A stretch of 64,000 nucleotides of DNA, taken from the NCBI RefSeq assembly GCF_003664645.1, contig NZ_RCHC01000004.1, positions 62,001 through 126,000 on the forward strand, read 5' to 3'. Positions 9,756 to 18,566 of the stretch are shown here, piece after piece. Made by a program: the position numbers and the translations under genes. This stretch comes from Acinetobacter chengduensis (GTDB lineage: Bacteria; Pseudomonadota; Gammaproteobacteria; Pseudomonadales; Moraxellaceae). A model generated the notes under the pieces. The model did not search any database. It was not told the DNA's origin and worked only from the letters and a program-made list of their open reading frames with translations. Position 1 is the stretch's first letter; each line of letters begins with the position of its first letter.

Positions 9756-10754
9756 ATGACAACAGATAGTGCTTTTCCAGTACCTACTAATTTAGGTGTT
9801 GCTGTTTATAGCAATAACGCAGAAGCCATTGGTAATACACCGTTGGTACGGATTAATCGTGCGATTCAGTCGGGTGCAACGGTTTTGGCAAAAGTGGAAA
9901 GCCGTAATCCTGCATTTTCTGTGAAATGCCGTGTAGGTGCAGCTTTAATTGCAGATGCCGAAGAAAAAGGCCTATTAAAAGCAGGCATGCATATTGTAGA
10001 GCCGACCAGTGGCAATACAGGTATTGCTTTGGCTTTTGTCGCAGCAGCTAAAGGCTATGATATTACTCTAACGATGCCAGCCAGCATGAGTATTGAACGC
10101 CGTAAAGTTTTAAAATCTTTTGGTGCAAATTTGGTATTAACCGAGCCTGCAAAAGGTATGAAAGGCGCAATTGAAGAAGCTGAGCGCTTAGTTGCAGAAC
10201 ACCCAGAAACCTATTATTTGCCACAGCAATTTGAAAACCCCGCAAATCCTAAAATTCATGAATTAACCACTGGCCCAGAAATTTGGGAAGCAACTGGTGG
10301 TAAAGTCGATATTTTAGTTTCAGGCGTGGGTACGGGTGGTACGATTACAGGGATTTCACGTTACTTTGAACAAGTAAAAAATCAGCCGATTTATTCGGTG
10401 GCTGTTGAGCCAGCTGAGTCGCCAATTATTGGTCAAGCAAAACGAGGAGAAACATTAACGCCAGGGCCACACAAAATTCAAGGCATTGGTGCGAACTTCA
10501 TTCCTAAAAACCTTGATCTAAATTTAGTCGATGAAGTGATTGCAATCGAAAGCGCAGAAGCTATTGAGTGGGCGCGTAAAACAGCGACACATGAAGGTAT
10601 TTTAGTGGGTATTTCGAGTGGTGCTGCGATGGCTGCAGCTGCAAAATTGGCTGCACGTCCTGAGAACGCGGGTAAAAACATTGTGGTGATTTTACCAGAC
10701 GGCGGCGAGCGCTATTTATCTTCAGTGTTGTTTGAAGATATTTCTGCTGACTAA
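9756..10754 (+). CDS. cysK: cysteine synthase A (O-acetylserine sulfhydrylase)
   Basis: PLP enzyme of 332 residues that makes L-cysteine from O-acetylserine and sulfide. Start set at ATG 9756 because AAGGGAA lies 9 bases upstream; an earlier in-frame ATG (9729) lacks such a site. Motifs: [10 protein letters not shown] (25-34), the PLP lysine in NPAFSVKCR (Lys57), [19 protein letters not shown], the phosphate-binding [10 protein letters not shown], and the C-terminal [10 protein letters not shown]. The [19 protein letters not shown] stretch matches CysK rather than CysM or cystathionine beta-synthase. It is divergent from the ArsR-type gene with a 280-base shared promoter region and ends at a strong terminator. 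Confidence 0.93.
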   Translation: MTTDSAFPVPTNLGVAVYSNNAEAIGNTPLVRINRAIQSGATVLAKVESRNPAFSVKCRVGAALIADAEEKGLLKAGMHIVEPTSGNTGIALAFVAAAKGYDITLTMPASMSIERRKVLKSFGANLVLTEPAKGMKGAIEEAERLVAEHPETYYLPQQFENPANPKIHELTTGPEIWEATGGKVDILVSGVGTGGTITGISRYFEQVKNQPIYSVAVEPAESPIIGQAKRGETLTPGPHKIQGIGANFIPKNLDLNLVDEVIAIESAEAIEWARKTATHEGILVGISSGAAMAAAAKLAARPENAGKNIVVILPDGGERYLSSVLFEDISAD

Positions 10755-10792
10755 GATGCTCTAATTTTAGCTTTTGCTAAATTGGCACAATA

Positions 10793-10820
10793 AAAAAACA
10801 GGCGAATGCGCCTGTTTTTT
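10793..10820. terminator. rho-independent terminator after cysK
   Basis: AAAAAACAGGCG (10793-10804) pairs perfectly with CGCCTGTTTTTT (10809-10820) around a 4-base loop and ends in six T. Confidence 0.9.
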
Positions 10821-10831
10821 ATTGTTTATGC

Positions 10832-10862
10832 TTGACCTTACCAATATGGCAATGTTTAAGCT
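10832..10862 (+). promoter_or_regulatory. CueR-type promoter of copA
   Basis: A -35 TTGACC (10832-10837) and a -10-like TAAGCT (10857-10862) are separated by 19 bases, the long spacing typical of MerR-family promoters. The spacer holds an imperfect dyad ACCTTACC (10835-10842) / GGCAATGT (10848-10855) resembling the E. coli CueR box (ACCTTCC.../...GGAAGGT). The copA start codon is 36 bases further on. cueR itself is encoded just after copA. Confidence 0.75.
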
Positions 10863-10898
10863 ATAGGCATCAATTGAGTAAGTTATGAGGCATGAAAT

Positions 10899-13568
10899 AT
10901 GTCGACTACAAGACCTGAAAACGACGTAGAACAATATAAACTCACCGTAGATATTGAGGGGATGACTTGTGCCTCGTGTGCTGTAAGAGTCGAAAAAGCA
11001 TTAAATAAAATTGAGCATATACAGCATGCTACGGTCAATTTAGCCACTGAACAAGCCACTATTATAAGTACACAACCCATTGAGCTGAATTGTGTGGTAC
11101 AGGCCGTTGAACGTAGTGGATTTAATATTGTTACTCAACAATTCGATATTCCTATTGAAGGAATGACTTGTGCATCTTGTGTCGCACGGGTGGAAAAAGC
11201 GCTTAACAAAGTAGATGGTGTACTGCATAGCGCTGTAAATTTGGCCACTGAAAAAGCCACAGTAGAAGCTGTGGGTTCGCTAAATATCCAGACCTTAAAT
11301 CGTGCGATTGAAAAGGCAGGGTATACAGTTGCTAGTCAACCCATTGAGTTAGACCTGACTGGAATGACCTGTGCGTCATGTGTTGCACGGGTAGAAAAGG
11401 CCTTAATGAAAGTTGATGGTGTAACGAATGCAACCGTGAACTTAGCAAGTGAAAAAGCTTTTGTGTACGGCGGTCAACCCGAAGCATTAATTCATGCAGT
11501 TAAAAAAGCAGGTTTTGAAGCACGCCTTGCTCAAGTGTTAGATAAAACACGTACAGAAAAAAAACAGCAAGAATTGTTAGAGCTTAAACGAGATCTGATG
11601 ATTGCTTTAATATTGGTCATTCCCGTATTTATATTGGAAATGGGAAGTCATCTCATTCCAGCGTTTCATCATTGGATTCATGGTGCAATTGGCCTACAAA
11701 ATAGCTGGTATATTCAGTTTGTTTTAACCAGTTTGGTCTTAGTATTACCCGGGCGCCGTTTTTATCAGCATGGGGTTCCTGCATTATTGCGCTTAGCGCC
11801 AGATATGAACTCTTTGGTGGCTGTTGGAACATTCTCTGCATATTTATTTTCGTGTATCGCATTGTTTATGCCTCAGATATTGCCACAAGGTACGGTACAT
11901 GTTTATTTTGAATCGGCTGCGGTTATTATTGTGCTCATTTTATTGGGGCGTTATTTAGAAGCCAAAGCTAAAGGTAAAACATCGCAAGCCATACAATATT
12001 TAATGGGCATACAAGCCAAAACTGCACGTGTGATGCAACAAGGTACTTATATTGAATTGCCAATAGAGCAAGTTCAGTCTGGTATGGTGCTTGAGGTTCG
12101 CCCCGGTGAAAAAGTGCCTGTAGATGGCGAGGTTATTGCGGGTACAAGTTATATTGATGAGTCCATGATTAGCGGTGAGCCTTTAGCGGTTGAAAAAGTA
12201 GCTGGGCAACAAGTTGTTGGAGGGACCATCAATCAAAATGGTAACTTAACAATAAAAGCAACATCTGTGGGGCAAGACTCAGTACTGTCACAAATTATTC
12301 AGATGGTCGAACAAGCACAGGGCTCAAAACTTCCGATTCAGACCTTAGTGGATAAAGTTACTTTATGGTTTGTGCCTGCAGTTATGTTGCTAGCAGTACT
12401 CACTTTTGCGGCTTGGTATTTTGTGGGGCCTGAACCGAGCTTAAGCTATGCTTTAGTTAATGCTGTGGCTGTGCTAATTATTGCTTGTCCATGTGCTATG
12501 GGTTTAGCAACACCAATGTCGATTATGGTGGGTACAGGACGTAGTGCCGAATTAGGTGTTTTATTCCGTAAAGGCGAGGCCTTACAGCAACTGAAAGAAA
12601 CCAAAGTAGTTGCAGTGGATAAAACAGGTACGCTCACTGAAGGTAAACCTAAACTCACAGATTTTCAGGTCGTGGATGGCTTTAATGAGCATGAGGTTTT
12701 AAAGTTAGTAGCCTCTGTAGAAGCAAAATCCGAGCATCCAATTGTATACGCAATTGTGCAAGCAGCTCAAGACTTAAAGCTCGAATTTTTGGAAGTCACA
12801 CAGTTTAATTCGATTACAGGTGCAGGTATTCGTGCAGAGTTAGAAGGACAACAGATTCATATTGGTGCTGCGCGTTTAATGCATGATTTGGGCTTAAATA
12901 CAGATGTATTTTCGACCACGGCACAGCATTTAGGTGAGCAGGGTAAAACACCACTTTATGTAGCCATTGACCAACAACTTGCTGCCATTATTGCTGTAGC
13001 AGATCCAATTAAAGAAACGACTTTTAGTGCAATTCGTGCTTTACATGCGCAAGGCTTAAAAGTGGCTATGATCACAGGCGATAACTTGCATACCGCGCAG
13101 GCAATTGCTAAACAGCTCCAGATTGATAATGTGATTGCAGAGGTGTTGCCTGATGAAAAAGTTAAAGCAGTTAAACAGCTCCAAGCCGAATATGGCAGTA
13201 CAGCATTTGTTGGTGATGGTATTAATGATGCACCCGCGTTAGCACAGGCGAATGTCGGTTTAGCGATTGGTACAGGAACTGATATTGCGATTGAAGCCGC
13301 CGATGTTGTATTGATGTCTGGTAATTTACAAGCCGTGCCAACAGCAATTGGCTTGAGTACAGCTACCATGAACAACATCCGCCAAAATCTATTTTGGGCT
13401 TTTATTTATAATGTTGCCTTAATTCCCGTGGCGGCAGGGCTGTTATATCCATTTTTTGGAATTTTACTTTCACCTATGTTTGCTGCCGGAGCAATGGCAT
13501 TGTCTTCAGTATTTGTGATTAGTAATGCCTTACGTTTAAAACGTTATCAGCCAGCAAAAATAAAGTAG
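10899..13568 (+). CDS. copA: Cu(I)-exporting P1B-type ATPase
   Basis: An 889-residue copper efflux ATPase. Three heavy-metal-binding domains lie at the N-terminus, each with GMTCASC (near residues 21, 88 and 154). The membrane domain carries the CPC metal site ([11 protein letters not shown], near residue 530), the phosphorylation motif [10 protein letters not shown] (near 572), SEHP of the nucleotide-binding domain and [14 protein letters not shown] plus the CueR-type promoter and adjacent cueR point to Cu(I) rather than Zn/Cd. Two metal-binding domains are usual in E. coli CopA, so three is one more. The domains resemble each other closely, suggesting internal duplication. Confidence 0.93.
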   Translation: MSTTRPENDVEQYKLTVDIEGMTCASCAVRVEKALNKIEHIQHATVNLATEQATIISTQPIELNCVVQAVERSGFNIVTQQFDIPIEGMTCASCVARVEKALNKVDGVLHSAVNLATEKATVEAVGSLNIQTLNRAIEKAGYTVASQPIELDLTGMTCASCVARVEKALMKVDGVTNATVNLASEKAFVYGGQPEALIHAVKKAGFEARLAQVLDKTRTEKKQQELLELKRDLMIALILVIPVFILEMGSHLIPAFHHWIHGAIGLQNSWYIQFVLTSLVLVLPGRRFYQHGVPALLRLAPDMNSLVAVGTFSAYLFSCIALFMPQILPQGTVHVYFESAAVIIVLILLGRYLEAKAKGKTSQAIQYLMGIQAKTARVMQQGTYIELPIEQVQSGMVLEVRPGEKVPVDGEVIAGTSYIDESMISGEPLAVEKVAGQQVVGGTINQNGNLTIKATSVGQDSVLSQIIQMVEQAQGSKLPIQTLVDKVTLWFVPAVMLLAVLTFAAWYFVGPEPSLSYALVNAVAVLIIACPCAMGLATPMSIMVGTGRSAELGVLFRKGEALQQLKETKVVAVDKTGTLTEGKPKLTDFQVVDGFNEHEVLKLVASVEAKSEHPIVYAIVQAAQDLKLEFLEVTQFNSITGAGIRAELEGQQIHIGAARLMHDLGLNTDVFSTTAQHLGEQGKTPLYVAIDQQLAAIIAVADPIKETTFSAIRALHAQGLKVAMITGDNLHTAQAIAKQLQIDNVIAEVLPDEKVKAVKQLQAEYGSTAFVGDGINDAPALAQANVGLAIGTGTDIAIEAADVVLMSGNLQAVPTAIGLSTATMNNIRQNLFWAFIYNVALIPVAAGLLYPFFGILLSPMFAAGAMALSSVFVISNALRLKRYQPAKIK

Positions 13569-13610
13569 TGAAGGCTTGTGGTATAAATAGAGTGAGATTG
13601 GAGCCTTAAG

Positions 13611-14006
13611 ATGAATATTGGACAAGCTGCTAAAAGCTCAGGTATTTCTGCAAAAATGATTCGCTATTATGAAGACATTGGCGTATTGCCTGCGTCTAAA
13701 CGTAGCGATGCGGGTTATCGAATGTATAGCGAAGACGACCTAAAAACTTTGCATTTTATTCGACATGCCAGAGAACTTGGATTTTCTACAGAGCAAATGA
13801 AAGAGCTTTTGGAACTTTGGAAAAATAATGACCGACAAAGTGCCGAAGTGAAAGCTTTAACTCAAAAACATATTTTAGCTTTAAAGCAAAAAATTGCAGA
13901 CTTACAAGCCATGGTGGATAACCTACAGCAGTCCGTCAATTGCTGTGCTGGGAATCAGCAAGCTGAATGTGAAATTTTAAATAAAATTGAGCTTGGTATT
14001 CATTAA
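13611..14006 (+). CDS. cueR: copper-responsive MerR-family activator CueR
   Basis: A 131-residue MerR-type regulator. N-terminal winged HTH MNIGQAAKSSGISAKMIRYYED, dimerisation coiled coil (residues ~75-108), and a C-terminal metal loop with Cys111, Cys112 and Cys120 (CCAGNQQAEC). Cys112 and Cys120 fall at exactly the Cu(I)-ligand numbering of E. coli CueR. It starts 42 bases after copA with GGAGCC upstream, so it is probably co-transcribed and autoregulated by the copA promoter. Confidence 0.93.
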   Translation: MNIGQAAKSSGISAKMIRYYEDIGVLPASKRSDAGYRMYSEDDLKTLHFIRHARELGFSTEQMKELLELWKNNDRQSAEVKALTQKHILALKQKIADLQAMVDNLQQSVNCCAGNQQAECEILNKIELGIH

Positions 14007-14010
14007 AGGC

Positions 14011-14041
14011 TTGACCTTCACTCAATGGGAAGCTTTACATT
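14011..14041 (+). promoter_or_regulatory. second CueR-type promoter
   Basis: TTGACC (14011-14016) and TACATT (14036-14041) are spaced by 19 bases, with a CueR-like dyad between: ACCTTCAC (14014-14021) and GGGAAGCT (14027-14034). It sits immediately after cueR and 59 bases before the chaperone start. The similarity to the copA promoter indicates co-regulation. Confidence 0.8.
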
Positions 14042-14099
14042 AATCAATATGGTCGTAATAGCTTTAAATATTGCGATAAATATTCAGGAGTTAAAGACA

Positions 14100-14297
14100 A
14101 TGAAACTACGTATAGATGCAATGACCTGTGGCGGATGTGCCCGTAGTGTAACAGCAACGATTAAAGACCTTGACCCTAATGCAACTGTTCAGATTGATGT
14201 TGCAACTAAAATTGTGGAGATTGAAAGTACAGCACCGCAACAAAAAATTTTAGAGACTTTGGCTGAAGATGGTTTTCCTGCTGTGCAAGTGGCATAA
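14100..14297 (+). CDS. small heavy-metal-associated (copper chaperone) protein
   Basis: A 65-residue single HMA-domain protein, CopZ/Atx1-like, with the Cu-binding motif MTCGGCARSV near residue 8. It would bind Cu(I) in the cytosol and hand it to CopA. The start at 14100 is supported by CAGGAG 10 bases upstream; a longer in-frame start at 14025 falls inside the CueR-type promoter and is rejected. GG in the CxxC motif (CGGC) differs from the CASC motifs of the CopA domains. Confidence 0.88.
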   Translation: MKLRIDAMTCGGCARSVTATIKDLDPNATVQIDVATKIVEIESTAPQQKILETLAEDGFPAVQVA

Positions 14298-14321
14298 ACT
14301 AAAATATCAGAGTTTTAAAAA

Positions 14322-14338
14322 GCCCAGTTCAACTGGGC
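14322..14338. terminator. hairpin after copper chaperone
   Basis: GCCCAGTT (14322-14329) pairs with AACTGGGC (14331-14338); the T-tract after it is poor (CTTATAT), so it is a weak terminator candidate. Confidence 0.55.
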
Positions 14339-14403
14339 CTTATATGGTGCATGATTAAATTTTCAATAGTGAAAGCTCATCATGCAACGTGCAGTTTAAG
14401 TTC

Positions 14404-15018
14404 TTAAGTATGACTTGGGCTGGCGATTTTATCTGGTGTCATGAGTGCTTGATTAACATAGAGTTTAATTAAACGCTCACGTGAACCTATCGATTTTTGA
14501 TAGTGCGTCGAATTTAATAAAAGTGAAGCGCCGTAAGTAACCGTCCAAATATAAGATAAATAGTCACGAATCGACATCATGCTATTGGTTTCTTTAAGAT
14601 GATTTGCAAATAAATCTTTGATTTCGAGTATTCGTTGTTCACGAATATGATAAAGCTCTTCAAATAAGTCTTTCAGTTTACGTTCATTATTGGTTAGGCG
14701 CTCTTCAATCACATGCAACAGAATAGTTCGATTGGAGTTGAGCATATTGTAGAGCATATATTGTGATACGTAGGTTTTAATATCGTGATTATATTTTTTG
14801 GAAATCTCTAGCAAACGCTGCTCATTTAAAATAATTAATTCCAAATACAGCTGATTTTTACTTTTAAAATGTTTGTAAATCGTGCCCTTAGCAATATCTA
14901 ACTCGCAGGCGAGCTCACTTAAGGTAATGTCCTGATTGTTATCTAGCAATAACGTTTCGGCCATCGCTAAAATTTTCTCTTTGCGTTGTAGAAAATTTTG
15001 TTGGCGTACTGTAGTCAT
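14404..15018 (-). CDS. TetR-family transcriptional regulator
   Basis: A 204-residue TetR/AcrR-type repressor. The N-terminal HTH reads DITLSELACELDIAKGTIYKHFKSKNQLYLELI (shown in part; residues ~29-61), with a divergent ligand-binding C-terminal domain. It is divergent from the acyl-CoA dehydrogenase-thiolase-CoA-transferase genes with a 401-base region between, and probably controls them, perhaps in response to an acyl-CoA; that is inferred from context. Confidence 0.9.
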   Translation of the reverse strand: MTTVRQQNFLQRKEKILAMAETLLLDNNQDITLSELACELDIAKGTIYKHFKSKNQLYLELIILNEQRLLEISKKYNHDIKTYVSQYMLYNMLNSNRTILLHVIEERLTNNERKLKDLFEELYHIREQRILEIKDLFANHLKETNSMMSIRDYLSYIWTVTYGASLLLNSTHYQKSIGSRERLIKLYVNQALMTPDKIASPSHT

Positions 15019-15419
15019 TTTTATTCCAAATACATCAATGGAGAATGTGATAGAAGGTTACGGCGATTCAATACTGACTAAAATAACACTAAGGTCGTGC
15101 AGAGTATCTTATTTTGAATTAAAAATAGCCGTTTAAAACAAATATCAAGAATATGTGAACAATCTTGTAGTATCAAAGCTTAATGTCAAGGAAACTGAAC
15201 CCTTGAGGTCATATTTTATAAATAAAATTCCATTTTAAAATAAATTATTTTATTGTCTTAGCACGTTTTAATGACTGTTTCAGATCAATTTATCTGACCG
15301 CACCGCTCTCAGAAATTTAAATTTTAAGCAAAGAAAAGCCCAAAGCTTTCTTATCATTGAATGTTATTTGCAAAAAGCTGAAGCCTAGCATCAGCACCTA
15401 ATAAATTAAGGATTGTTTA
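15019..15419. other. divergent intergenic region, TetR gene/acyl-CoA dehydrogenase
   Basis: A 401-base non-coding stretch. The one clear element is a perfect dyad TCAGAT-CAATTT-ATCTGA at 15280-15297, a plausible TetR-type operator. No convincing ORF with a ribosome-binding site was seen. Confidence 0.6.
15280..15297. promoter_or_regulatory. candidate TetR-type operator
   Basis: Perfect 6-base inverted repeat TCAGAT (15280-15285) / ATCTGA (15292-15297) with a 6-base centre, about 120 bases upstream of the acyl-CoA dehydrogenase start. Assignment to the TetR product is inference only. Confidence 0.35.
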
Positions 15420-17198
15420 ATGCCAATTTATAATGCACCACTCAAAGACATGGACTTCATTTTAAATGATGTATTTAAAGCTGATGAGTTTTGGCAAGCC
15501 AACGAAAATTTAGCTCACTTAGATGTTGCTACGGCCAACGCAATTTTAGAGGAAATGGCTAAATTTTCTAAAAATGTCATTTTAGACCTTAACCGTAGTG
15601 CTGATGAATCAGGTGGTGCGCAATTTAACCTAGGTGAAGTAAAAACACCGGAAGGTTTTAAAGATGCGTTTAATCAGTTTGCGCAAGGTGGTTGGGTTGG
15701 TCTAGGTGCTCCAGAAGAATGGGGTGGTCAAGGCATGCCAAAAATGCTGACAGTATTGGCAGATGAAATGATTTGGAGTACCAATCCATCATTTATGCTG
15801 TATCCACTGTTAACTGTGGGTGCAGGTATGGCCATTAATGACCGTGCTTCACAAGAACAAAAAGAAACCTATTTGCCAAAATTTTATACAGGTGAATGGT
15901 CTGGTACGATGTGTTTAACAGAGCCTCACTCTGGTACAGATTTAGGGATTATTAAGACCAAAGCTGAACCAAATGATGATGGTTCATACAATATTACTGG
16001 GACTAAAATTTTTATCACCAGCGGTGAGCATGATCTGTGTGAAAATATTATTCACTTAGTCTTGGCCAAAACACCTAATGCACCAGCAGGTTCTCGTGGT
16101 ATTTCATTGTTTATTGTGCCTAAATTTTTGGTGAATGCTGACGGTACACTAGGTGAACGTAATGCTGTAGGCGCAGGCTCTATTGAACATAAGATGGGCA
16201 TTAAAGGCTCTGCAACGTGTGTCATGAACTTTGACGGTGCGAAAGGCTACATGGTCGGCAAAGAAAATGAAGGCCTTGCGGGCATGTTCGTGATGATGAA
16301 TTATGAACGTTTGTCTATGGGTATTCAGGGGATTGGCGCTTCAGAATATGCCTATCAAAATGCAGCGCAATATGCGACAGATCGTTTACAAGGTCGTGCA
16401 GCAACAGGTGTACAAAGCCCAGAGAAACCAGCAGATTCAATTTTAGTTCATGGCGATGTACGCCGTATGCTTCTTAATGTACGTGCTAACAATGAAGCAT
16501 CACGTGCATTTGCAGTCTATGTGGGCCAACAACTAGATATTACCAAATATTCAACCGATGCTGAGGCTGTTCGTAAAGCTAATGACCGTGTTGCACTGCT
16601 TACACCAATTGCTAAAGCCTATTTAACTGATACTGCATTACAAGCCACTTTAGAAGCTCAAATGTGCTTTGGTGGACACGGTTATATTCGTGAATGGGGT
16701 ATGGAACAGTGTATTCGTGACTTACGTATTGCACAAATCTATGAAGGTACCAATGGTGTACAAGCCATTGATTTAATTGGGCGTAAAACTATCAAGTGTT
16801 CAGGTGCATTTGTTGCAGAATACATGGCTGAAATTTTAGAATTTAGCAACACTATGCCTGATTCAACGCTCAAACAAGCTGTAGTCAATGTATGTGGAAA
16901 AGTTGAAGCATTAACACAATTTGTGGTTGAACAATCGAAATCAAACCCGAACTTTAGCAATGCTGTCGCTGTCGATTATTTACATGTTGTAGGCTTACTC
17001 AGCTTTGTTTATATGTTTGCGCGTATTCATGAAGCTGCTCGCGTGAAAGCAGAGCCGTTCTATCAACATAAATTGGTATTGGCAGACTACTACGTAGCAA
17101 AAGTGTTACCAGACTTAGCAGCACGTGCTGAGCGTATTTACGCAGGTGCTGATTTAATTATGCAATTACCGCAGGACTACTTTACTGCACAAGCATAA
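15420..17198 (+). CDS. acyl-CoA dehydrogenase (AcdA/FadE12-like, ~590 aa class)
   Basis: A 592-residue flavoprotein of the long acyl-CoA dehydrogenase class that starts MPIYNAPLKDMDFILNDVF and carries an extra C-terminal domain. Motifs: GGWVGLGAPEEWGGQGMP, CLTEPHSGTDLG (FAD/substrate contact), KIFITSGEHD, and near the C-terminus CFGGHGYIREWGMEQCIRDLRIAQIYEGTNGVQAIDL, which includes the active-site Glu region (YEGTNG). It would introduce the trans-2 double bond in beta-oxidation. It leads a group with a thiolase and a CoA-transferase. Confidence 0.9.
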   Translation: MPIYNAPLKDMDFILNDVFKADEFWQANENLAHLDVATANAILEEMAKFSKNVILDLNRSADESGGAQFNLGEVKTPEGFKDAFNQFAQGGWVGLGAPEEWGGQGMPKMLTVLADEMIWSTNPSFMLYPLLTVGAGMAINDRASQEQKETYLPKFYTGEWSGTMCLTEPHSGTDLGIIKTKAEPNDDGSYNITGTKIFITSGEHDLCENIIHLVLAKTPNAPAGSRGISLFIVPKFLVNADGTLGERNAVGAGSIEHKMGIKGSATCVMNFDGAKGYMVGKENEGLAGMFVMMNYERLSMGIQGIGASEYAYQNAAQYATDRLQGRAATGVQSPEKPADSILVHGDVRRMLLNVRANNEASRAFAVYVGQQLDITKYSTDAEAVRKANDRVALLTPIAKAYLTDTALQATLEAQMCFGGHGYIREWGMEQCIRDLRIAQIYEGTNGVQAIDLIGRKTIKCSGAFVAEYMAEILEFSNTMPDSTLKQAVVNVCGKVEALTQFVVEQSKSNPNFSNAVAVDYLHVVGLLSFVYMFARIHEAARVKAEPFYQHKLVLADYYVAKVLPDLAARAERIYAGADLIMQLPQDYFTAQA

Positions 17199-17231
17199 TT
17201 AAAACATTGTTTACGATTATAGATGGAAAAG

Positions 17232-17259
17232 CCCTAAGAAGAGTTTAATCTTCTTAGGG
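17232..17259. terminator. perfect 11-bp hairpin between dehydrogenase and thiolase
   Basis: CCCTAAGAAGA (17232-17242) pairs with TCTTCTTAGGG (17249-17259) around GTTTAA. No T-tract follows, so it may attenuate or stabilise the transcript rather than terminate it fully. Confidence 0.6.
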
Positions 17260-17293
17260 TAAACAAGATGTATAAATACAGGATGGTATAAAA

Positions 17294-18463
17294 ATGATTG
17301 TTATTGTTGATGGCGTTCGTACAGCGATGGGTGGTTTTCAGGGTTCACTTTCATCATGTACAGCACCCGAATTAGGCGCTGTTGCAATTCAAACCACGGT
17401 AGAGCGTTCAGGCTTACAAGTGACGGACATTGACGAAGTGATCTTTGGTTGTGTTTTACCTGCCGGTTTAAAACAAGGCCCAGCACGTCAAGCAATGCGT
17501 CTTGCAGGTTTACCCGACTCAACAGGCGCGACCACGATTAATAAAATTTGTGGTTCAGGCATGAAAGCTGTGATGCAAGCAGCCGATGCGATTAAAGCAG
17601 GATCTGCACAAATTGTGGTTGCAGGTGGTATGGAGTCTATGTCGAATGCGCCGTACTTACTTGAAAAAGCACGTTCTGGCTACCGTATGGGTCATGGCAA
17701 AACTACCGATCACATGTTCCAAGAAGGCTTAGAAGATGCTGAAACAGGCCTTTCTATGGGTATTCTTGCACAAGAAATGGCGGATAAAAAAGGCTATACA
17801 CGTGGACAACAAGATGCGTTTGCAATTCAGTCGCTGAGTAAAGCGGTAACGGCTGTAAATAGTGGCTATTTCAAGGCTGAAATTGCACCTGTTACCGTAA
17901 AATCACGTAAAGGTGATGTGGTTGTAGACACGGATGAACAGCCTTTAAGTGCTAAACCAGAAAAAATTCCAACTTTGCGTCCAGCATTTAAAAAAGACGG
18001 CACAATTACAGCGGCCAATGCCAGTTCAATTTCAGACGGTGCTTCAGCACTGCTGATTACATCTGAAGAAACTGCATCTGCACGTGGTTTAAAGCCAATG
18101 GCTAAAGTTGTTGCATACGCGACAAACTCACAACACCCCTCAGAATTTACCATTGCACCTGTAGGGGCAATTGAAAAAGCCTTACAAAAAGCTAACTGGA
18201 CAGCGGAAGAGGTCGATCTTTGGGAAGTCAACGAAGCTTTTGCTATGGTGACGATGCTTGCAATTGACGGCTTTAATTTAGATGAAGCAAAAGTGAATGT
18301 GAATGGTGGCGCATGTGCTTTAGGTCATCCATTGGGCTCATCTGGTTCACGAATTATTGTGACACTCATGCATGCTTTAAAACGTACAGGTGGCAAAAAA
18401 GGCATCGCTGCACTTTGTATTGGTGGTGGTGAAGCGACTGCGATTGCAATTGAACTGATCTAA
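17294..18463 (+). CDS. thiolase (acetyl-CoA C-acyltransferase)
   Basis: A 389-residue thiolase. The acylated cysteine lies in INKICGSGMKA (Cys86), and the C-terminal catalytic pair is in GGACALGHPLGSSGSRI and CIGGGEATA. Length and motifs fit acetyl-CoA acetyltransferase or 3-ketoacyl-CoA thiolase; sequence alone does not settle chain length. It follows the acyl-CoA dehydrogenase by 95 bases with a hairpin between. Confidence 0.9.
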   Translation: MIVIVDGVRTAMGGFQGSLSSCTAPELGAVAIQTTVERSGLQVTDIDEVIFGCVLPAGLKQGPARQAMRLAGLPDSTGATTINKICGSGMKAVMQAADAIKAGSAQIVVAGGMESMSNAPYLLEKARSGYRMGHGKTTDHMFQEGLEDAETGLSMGILAQEMADKKGYTRGQQDAFAIQSLSKAVTAVNSGYFKAEIAPVTVKSRKGDVVVDTDEQPLSAKPEKIPTLRPAFKKDGTITAANASSISDGASALLITSEETASARGLKPMAKVVAYATNSQHPSEFTIAPVGAIEKALQKANWTAEEVDLWEVNEAFAMVTMLAIDGFNLDEAKVNVNGGACALGHPLGSSGSRIIVTLMHALKRTGGKKGIAALCIGGGEATAIAIELI

Positions 18464-18566
18464 GTTTAATTGATCATCGTTTTAAATTTTTAGATAAGCA
18501 AGCTGTAACACCGTCTCAGTTCGCTGGGGTGGTCGAATAAATAATGTTTATTATGAGATTTTTATT

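Noticed and set aside
12956..13378. 140-codon open frame on the minus strand inside copA
   Set aside because: Antisense shadow of the conserved P-type ATPase domain; low-complexity translation.
14025..14099. N-terminal extension of the copper chaperone
   Set aside because: It overlaps the CueR-type promoter and lacks family similarity; the RBS-supported start is 14100.
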